DNA from: Synaphobranchus kaupii
Lineage: Eukaryota; Chordata; Actinopteri; Anguilliformes; Synaphobranchidae
Reading direction: 5' to 3'
Assembly (NCBI GenBank): GCA_029718625.1
Contig: CM056377.1
Span: 35,419,844-35,483,843, forward strand
DNA: 64,000 nucleotides
The notes under the pieces were generated by a model. The model did no database searches and was not told the origin of the DNA. It saw nothing but the letters and a program-made list of their open reading frames with translations. Positions within the stretch are counted from its first letter, which is position 1. Each line of letters begins with the position of its first letter. This document shows positions 58,131 to 64,000 of the stretch, one piece after another. A program made the translations under genes and the position numbers.

Positions 58131-58261
58131 AGTGCCGTCTATTCAAAGGCTGCTAAGAGCTCCAGCAAGCTACCCCCAGGCACTTTGGACACGGCGGTCT
58201 CACCCCCTGCACCCCCTTCCCCCCTCCTGCACCAGCCCTGACTTCCAATACTGCAGTCGAG
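58131..58261 (+). CDS. patj: patj exon: end of PDZ7-PDZ8 linker, frame problem
   Basis: The acceptor TTGCCTTATTAG and the donor CGAG|GTACAG are both good. In the phase set by the previous exon (0) it reads SAVYSKAAKSSSKLPPGTLD and on to LLHQP, then a TGA at 58239-58241. The next exon needs phase 1, in which the last codons read SPDFQYCSR before DPATC. The exon is 131 nt, one base too long. Either an internal acceptor (AG at 58178-58179, leaving 82 nt) is used, or one extra C lies in the C-rich tract at about 58201-58227. The human linker is too diverged to decide. Confidence 0.6.
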
Positions 58262-59678
58262 GTACAGTAACGCTTGGCATTGTGGACTAGTCATTGCAGC
58301 TCTGTTAAATTAAACCTGTAAGTCCTTATATGAAACCAAGTGTCCCAACTCTTTCAACATTTATGTTGCCTGTATGTGTATCCATTTAAGTCCTTATGTC
58401 TAGTTATAATTAGTATTTAAATTCCCAATTCCTGATATGTGCTTGAAGTCCTGTTGCTTCCCTCCCTCTCTGCAGCTTGTAATGATGTCAGGTTTCTTGT
58501 AACGTCGGAAGACAAAGTTCCACATAAGTGGATAAACAAATTCAGTTCTTCACAACAGAGAATAGAGTTAAAGGTGCTATCAGAGTAATGCACGTTACTG
58601 TAGAGCATAGCCCAGTACGGCGCAGAGCGGCATGGCCTGGTTACCGACTGGCGCGCAGTGCAGTCTACTCCAAGCAGGAGCGGATCTCCCCGCTCAAGAG
58701 TTCACAGTGACAGGGCTCCAATATCATTATCCAGCTCTAAGCTTTCTTTTGTTTTTGGCATTGTGTTCTTTAGTGATGGCAAAGGTACTGTTGTAGTCGC
58801 TTTATAGTTTTTATCTGTACATCCAGTCATAAACGACACCATTTTAGCGCTGATTTAGCTTCTGTAATTTCCCTCCAGTATTTGCCACAACTCTTGGTGT
58901 AACTTAGCATATGTTCTCTGTAATCATACCTCAGCTTAATGCTTTAACTGCTGTAGTCTCAAGTCCTCGGGAGATTCACCAATGGCAGTAGGCAACAATA
59001 ATTGCCTCGCTGTGCTGCTTCCGAGCTGCTTGCGGATATCAAACTGTTTTGAAATTCTCTCTGACTCTTTGCCAAGTTTTTACCTTGCCAAGGGGGGCAG
59101 CCAAAAACCCAATGTTAAAAAATAAATAAAAAAAAAGGCTTTGCAAGGTAGGGTTTCACCAGCAGTGCGAATAAATAACGGAGCTCAGGGGAAGTTTGGT
59201 TGCTCTTTCTTTTATTTTTGACACTTTTCAACGGCCCTTTTCTTCTGTTGGGTGAGTCCATATTTGTGGAAACATAATTTATCGGCGACTGTAGGGCAGT
59301 GCGGTATGACAAAATCACTGGGGAGTCCCACTAACTGTCCCTCCATTTCAAACTCACATAGTGTGTGACCCTGTCTTTCCATTATGCTTGGTATGTGCAT
59401 CCCTGTATATAGCTGGATATTTTAGTGAATCAATTCAGGTTAAGTAACTTGCTCAAGGGTACAATGGCAGCACCCCATCTGGGAATGGAACGTACAACGT
59501 CTTGAGTTACTATCCCAGTTCCCTAACCATTATACTACACTGCCACCATTTAGCAGAGAGAGAATCTCAGCCACTGTCAGTCATTGTGTCCCTGCTTCTG
59601 TTTGTTCCCTGGGGTTTGCAGATAGAAAGGCTAACGCTAATAAATGCTAACTCTAACGTTCGCCTCCCCTCGCCGTAG
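58262..59678. other. patj intron (1.4 kb)
   Basis: AT-rich unique sequence with a dispersed repeat fragment at 59440-59550 just before the PDZ8 exon. No gene is seen. Confidence 0.7.
59440..59550. repeat. Dispersed repeat fragment related to 19545-19640
   Basis: GTAACTTGCTCAAGGGTACA then ATGGC, followed by CCCTAACCATTATACTACAC. It has the look of the common fish interspersed element containing TGGGAAT-GAAC. Confidence 0.7.
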
Positions 59679-59785
59679 ACCCTGCCACGTGCCCCATCGT
59701 CCCCGGGCAAGAGACGGTCATCGAGATCTCCAAGGGGCGCTCCGGCCTGGGCCTCAGCATCGTGGGCGGTAAAGACACACAGCTG
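59679..59785 (+). CDS. patj: patj exon: start of PDZ8
   Basis: 107 nt, phase 1 in and phase 0 out, from CTCGCCGTAG to GTGAGC. The frame reads [20 protein letters not shown] then [26 protein letters not shown] is the carboxylate-binding loop and beta-B strand of PDZ8. Human PATJ reads [12 protein letters not shown] and [15 protein letters not shown] here. The domain is incomplete in the window; its continuation must lie past 64000. Confidence 0.97.
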
Positions 59786-60439
59786 GTGAGCCGCGCCTCC
59801 AGCCTCTCCCCTCCGCATGTGTAAAGCGTGCGGCGCTAACGTGCTAGCGTCGTGGAGCGAACTGTAGCTCGTTATTTAAACTGCACAAAAAGAAAGGAAT
59901 ACATGTACTCTGTTCAAACAACAAATTACACTCCTGACACACAAAACAGCGTGTCTCTTCTTCTGGTGACATATTTTATATTTTTATTGAAATAGAGATT
60001 TGTTTATGTGCATTTCTCATGCTTTTAGCTGCTAATAGGTCTTTGGTTAGCTTCAGGACCTGAAATTGAAGTTAATGCAGTGATGAAACTGGTAAATTGA
60101 AGCAGGGATCCATTAGTACGCTGCTAAATATTTGTGAAAATTGCAGTCATTATCCAGTCATTAGCTGATCACGTGACCAGTGATTCTGTAACTAAACACT
60201 AGAAACTGGTCTTCTTTCACTCTGCTGTTTTGCATAGTCCCCGGTGCTTGCCTAACTGCTGTCTGCTTTTCGTATAGTTCTGTGTGGAAAGGTACCCGAC
60301 CCTAAATGTTTTTTAAAGGCGCACATCACAGGGAGAGGGCCGGAGAACTGGATCTTTCAGCAGGTGACAATAAGCGTAAGAGAGGAGGAATTTTAAACAG
60401 CGGGTCACTTTGAGGGTCAGTTATCCAATGTGAAGAGCT

Positions 60440-60697
60440 GGGCTGTGTCCGAACCGACGCCCTTCTATACTATTGAGTATGCCAATTGAGTGCACTGGAT
60501 GAACAAGTTGTCAAGTATGCAAAATGTTCTCTAAATGTATTGTACTTTAAATCCCCAGATGATATACCTATTTTCAGGTTTTTACTGACAATAGTACTGA
60601 GGATATGTCGCAAGACAGTATGCAGTAAGCAGTACACAGTATGCTTGTACACAGTACATAGGACACAGTAGATAGGGCTCTTATTCGGACACAGCCC
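60440..60697. mobile_element. MITE with GGGCTGTGTCCGAA termini, 258 bp
   Basis: GGGCTGTGTCCGAA at 60440 pairs with TTCGGACACAGCCC ending at 60697. Subterminal parts (TACTATTGAGTATG, AGTACACAGTATGC) are only loosely inverted. No clear target duplication is found. It belongs to a common fish repeat type. Confidence 0.8.
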
Positions 60698-61220
60698 TGG
60701 TCTTTATAGAGTAGGCCTGGATCTTGAACAACAAACAGCGAGAGAGAAGCCTGAATCGCACACGATGCTGTTAAAAAAACATTTAACTTCTACGAAAGGA
60801 TTGTGTGCGTAATCAGTGTTTTCCTTACCATCCCCAAGGCGTTCCTTGCCAAAAAAAACATCTCACCTGGTCATCGGAATGCACTATGTTTCCTGTCCCG
60901 GTACATCCCTAATCACTCGGATAAGCAGCGACCAAGCTCCCCAGTGCAACGGGTCCCGTAACTGTCAGTCACTTCACAGCCACGTGCTGAGCATGCCAGA
61001 GCCAGGCGTCTGTACCAGCAAGACGAAGCCAATCTCTTAGAAATGTACTTTGTCAGCGCTGCGATGTTAAAATGAACCAAAAAAATATCACATTGAACTG
61101 TGTATCGTGGTTAGCTGGCGACAAATTGCATATGGCCCCACAGTTGTTTACTTGATATTTGTTCACTGAAATTGACTTTGGGAGTTTCAGCCAGGTTTAG
61201 CAAGAAAGTAGGGAGAGAGG

Positions 61221-63057
61221 AGACAGTGAGAGTAACATTAATAGAGGGGCAGATCTATAACAGAGGGACACAGTGAGAGTAACATTAATAGAAGGGCAGA
61301 TCTATAACAGAGGGACACAGTGAGAGTTACATTAATAGAGAGGCAGATCTATAACAGTGGGACACAGTGAGAGTAACATTAATAGATGGGCAGATCTATA
61401 ACAGAGGGACACAGTGAGAGTTACATTAATAGAGGGGCAGATCTATAACAGTGGGACACAGTGAGAGTAACATTAATAGAGGGGCAGATCTATAACAGAG
61501 GGACACAGTGAGAGTAACATTAATAGAGGGGCAGATCTATAACAGTGGGACACAGTGAGAGTTACATTAATAGAGAGGCAGATCTATAGCAGAGGGACAC
61601 AGTGAGAGTAACATTAATAGAAGGGCAGATCTATAACAGAGGGACACAGTGAGAGTTACATTAATAGAGAGGCAGATCTATAACAGTGGGACACAGTGAG
61701 AGTAACATTAATAGAGGGGCAGATCTATAACAGAGGGACACAGTGAGAGTTACATTAATAGAGGGGCAGATCTATAACAGAGGGACACAGTGAGAGTAAC
61801 ATTAATAGAAGGGCAGATCTATAACAGAGGGACACAGTGAGAGTTACATTAATAGAGAGGCAGATCTATAACAGTGGGACACAGTGAGAGTAACATTAAT
61901 AGAGGGGCAGATCTATAACAGAGGGACACAGTGAGAGTTACATTAATAGAGGGGCAGATCTATAACAGAGGGACACAGTGAGAGTAACATTAATAGAGAG
62001 GCAGATCTATAACAGTGGGACACAGTGAGAGTAACATTAATAGAGGGGCAGATCTATAACAGTGGGACACAGTGAGAGTTACATTAATAGAGAGGCAGAT
62101 CTATAGCAGAGGGACACAGTGAGAGTAACATTAATAGAGGGGCAGATCTATAACAGGGACACAGTGAGAGTTACATTAATAGAAGGGCAGATCTATAACA
62201 GGGACACAGTGAGAGTTACATTAATAGAGGGGCAGATCTATAACAGTGGGACACAGTGAGAGTAACATTAATAGAAGGGCAGATCTATAACAGTGGGACA
62301 CAGTGAGAGTTACATTAATAGAAGAGCAGATCTATAACAGTGGGACACAGTGAGAGTTACATTAATAGAAGGGCAGATCTATAACAGTGGGACACAGTGA
62401 GAGTTACATTAATAGAAGGGCAGATCTATAACAGTGGGACACAGTGACAGTTACATTAATAGAAGGGCAGATCTATAACAGTGGGACACAGTGAGAGTTA
62501 CATTAATAGAAGGGCAGATCTATAACAGCGGGACACAGTGAGAGTTACATTAATAGAAGGGCAGATCTATAACAGCGGGACACAGTGAGAGTTACATTAA
62601 TAGAAGGGCAGATCTATAACAGTGGGACACAGTGAGAGTTACATTAATAGAAGGGCAGATCTATAACAGTGGGACACAGTGAGAGTTACATTAATAGAAG
62701 GGCAGATCTATAACAGTGGGACACAGTGAGAGTTACATTAATAGAAGGGCAGATCTATAACAGTGGGACACAGTGAGAGTTACATTAATAGAAGGGCAGA
62801 TCTATAACAGTGGGACACAGTGAGAGTTACATTAATAGAAGGGCAGATCTATAACAGTGGGACACAGTGAGAGTTACATTAATAGAAGGGCAGATCTATA
62901 ACAGTGGGACACAGTGAGAGTTACATTAATAGAAGGGCAGATCTATAACAGTGGGACACAGTGAGAGTTACATTAATAGAAGGGCAGATCTATAACAGTG
63001 GGACACAGTGAGAGTTACATTAATAGAAGGGCAGATCTATAACAGTGGGACACAGTA
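61221..63057. repeat. 47-bp minisatellite, about 39 copies
   Basis: Consensus GGGACACAGTGAGAGTTACA followed by TTAATAGAAGGGCAGATCTA and TAACAGT. Every unit has a BglII site (AGATCT). The first half mixes GTAACATT/GTTACATT with GAGGGG, GAGAGG and GAAGGG. From about 62290 units are almost all GTTACATT plus GAAGGG plus CAGTGGGA. Two short units (CAGGGACAC, missing 3 bp) sit at about 62153 and 62200. Confidence 0.96.
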
Positions 63058-63489
63058 AGCCCTCCTGTCTGCTCTGTTCTTGTGAGGAGGAGCAGTGACT
63101 CACCGGCTGCTTGTGTCCGGAGGCTTCTTCAGTGTCTGCGCACACAATCAAGGCTCTTGTATCATTTCATGTGGCTGAATGAAGGACATGGGAGCGGCAG
63201 GAGGCCACGATAGCCACAGGCTGCAGTACCCAGTGCCCAGCCTGGCTCCGCGAGAGCTCAGGTCCCGCTGTGTGGCCTCTCACTTGGACCACATAAGGCA
63301 GGGATAGAACAAACGTTTACCAGTGAAGCAAGGCAACTGTTCGATTTAGCCCCCCCCCTTTTTTTTAAAGAAATTGTCAAGTAAATTTTAATTCAGCAGC
63401 CAGTTACGGATTAATGGGCAGTCTATCTCACGGTATATGTGTTATTTTAATCATTTCACTGCTTAAATCATTCATGTTTTTAAAGAATG
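63058..63489. other. Unique intronic sequence
   Basis: No gene or repeat recognised except a C/T run at about 63351-63367. Confidence 0.6.
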
Positions 63490-63676
63490 AAGCCTGATTT
63501 AGTCAGACCTTTTGCACATGCAAGACATTTTAGCACACGCAAATTTAACACCAAAATCAATGATTGGTGCAAAACAAACACCATGGCCAATCATTGGTCA
63601 TGTTGGTCATGTTATTGGTTTTGCGCGCGCTAAAATGTTTTGCACTTGCTAAAGGACTTAGTAAATCAGACCCTAA
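63490..63676. mobile_element. MITE with TCTGATTTA-type inverted termini
   Basis: AGCCTGATTTAGTCAGACC then TTTTGCACATGCAAGACATT and TTAGCACACGC on the left pair with the complement of GCGCGCTAAAATGTTTTGCA, CTTGCTAAAGG and CTTAGTAAATCAGACCCT on the right. It resembles a widespread fish MITE. The target duplication was not resolved. Confidence 0.75.
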
Positions 63677-64000
63677 GAGTCTAGAAAGTTCAGGGCTGGA
63701 ACGTATACGCTAGACATCATTTGGTGGAATCTGGGCAACATCATTGGCTGACTACGATCAGAAGTCAACAGTGCAGGAATATAATTGGCTTCATTTTAAC
63801 TGAGCAGTGTCTCAATTTGACCAGGATTCCACTAGTTAATACTGCATTACCGTGTCCTAGCAACTCTGGTGCCAAAAGGTTACCAGTAGTCACGATTGAG
63901 AGAGGCACCAGTCATCCAATTGACACGCACTCTGCTGTAGTATGCTGTTTGGATTAATATTGATAATAGTCAGCCTGTCAGCTACAGCACAGGCTGTTGT
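63677..64000. other. Unique intronic sequence at window end
   Basis: No exon with PDZ8 continuation and no repeat recognised. Confidence 0.55.

Larger units (their letters stand above)
59786..64000. other. patj intron, running off the window
   Basis: Contains a MITE (60440-60697), a 47-bp minisatellite (61221-63057) and a second MITE (about 63490-63676). The remaining unique sequence has no frame resembling the rest of PDZ8. Confidence 0.75.

Noticed and set aside
61221..63057. Regular repeat array as a CRISPR
   Set aside because: The units are directly adjacent with no unique spacers, in a vertebrate intron. It is a minisatellite. The same applies to 11051-11470 and 23682-24293.

Overview
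The window is vertebrate genomic DNA, almost certainly from a ray-finned fish. Coding sequence is confined to short exons with GT-AG boundaries in matching phases. The introns are long and full of (GT)n and (CT)n microsatellites, minisatellites and several short transposon families of the kind common in fish genomes. I could not fix the species.

There is one recognisable gene, on the + strand, and it runs off both ends of the window. It is patj (also called INADL, Pals1-associated tight junction protein), a multi-PDZ scaffold of the Crumbs/Pals1/Patj apical polarity complex. Fourteen exons are called. In order they encode an acidic linker (550-649, 2829-2900), PDZ6 (4449-4626, 4894-5004), a basic, proline-rich and then poly-glutamate linker (6413-6472, 9868-10036), PDZ7 (46484-46680, 48472-48563), a Ser/Pro/Glu-rich linker (53085-53157, 53731-53832, 53961-54056, 54145-54213, 58131-58261) and the first part of PDZ8 (59679-59785). 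PDZ numbers follow human PATJ from memory. The upstream domains (L27, PDZ1-5) and the rest (end of PDZ8, PDZ9-10) lie outside. All phases join cleanly except at 58131-58261, where the frame breaks; this is either an alternative acceptor or a one-base indel in a C-rich tract.

The rest is intron. The 36.4-kb intron between 10036 and 46484 holds a 25-bp GC-box minisatellite, a 34-bp minisatellite, a 1.17-kb palindromic Tc1-end element, several MITEs (short non-autonomous DNA transposons), a SINE, CpG-rich blocks and unique blocks rich in TAATTA-type motifs that look like candidate enhancers. Two places look like possible alternative first exons; the one at 13197-13218 is in phase with the PDZ7 exon. 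The later introns hold a TATA-bearing 70-bp array, a 3.1-kb GT/GAGGGT satellite and a 47-bp minisatellite of about 39 copies.

I found no bacterial-type operon, CRISPR array, phage or tRNA/rRNA gene, and no second protein-coding gene. The most interesting material is structural: transposons with exact target duplications, the palindromic Tc1 derivative and its relative 17 kb away, the regulatory-motif minisatellites, and the frame break in a coding exon.
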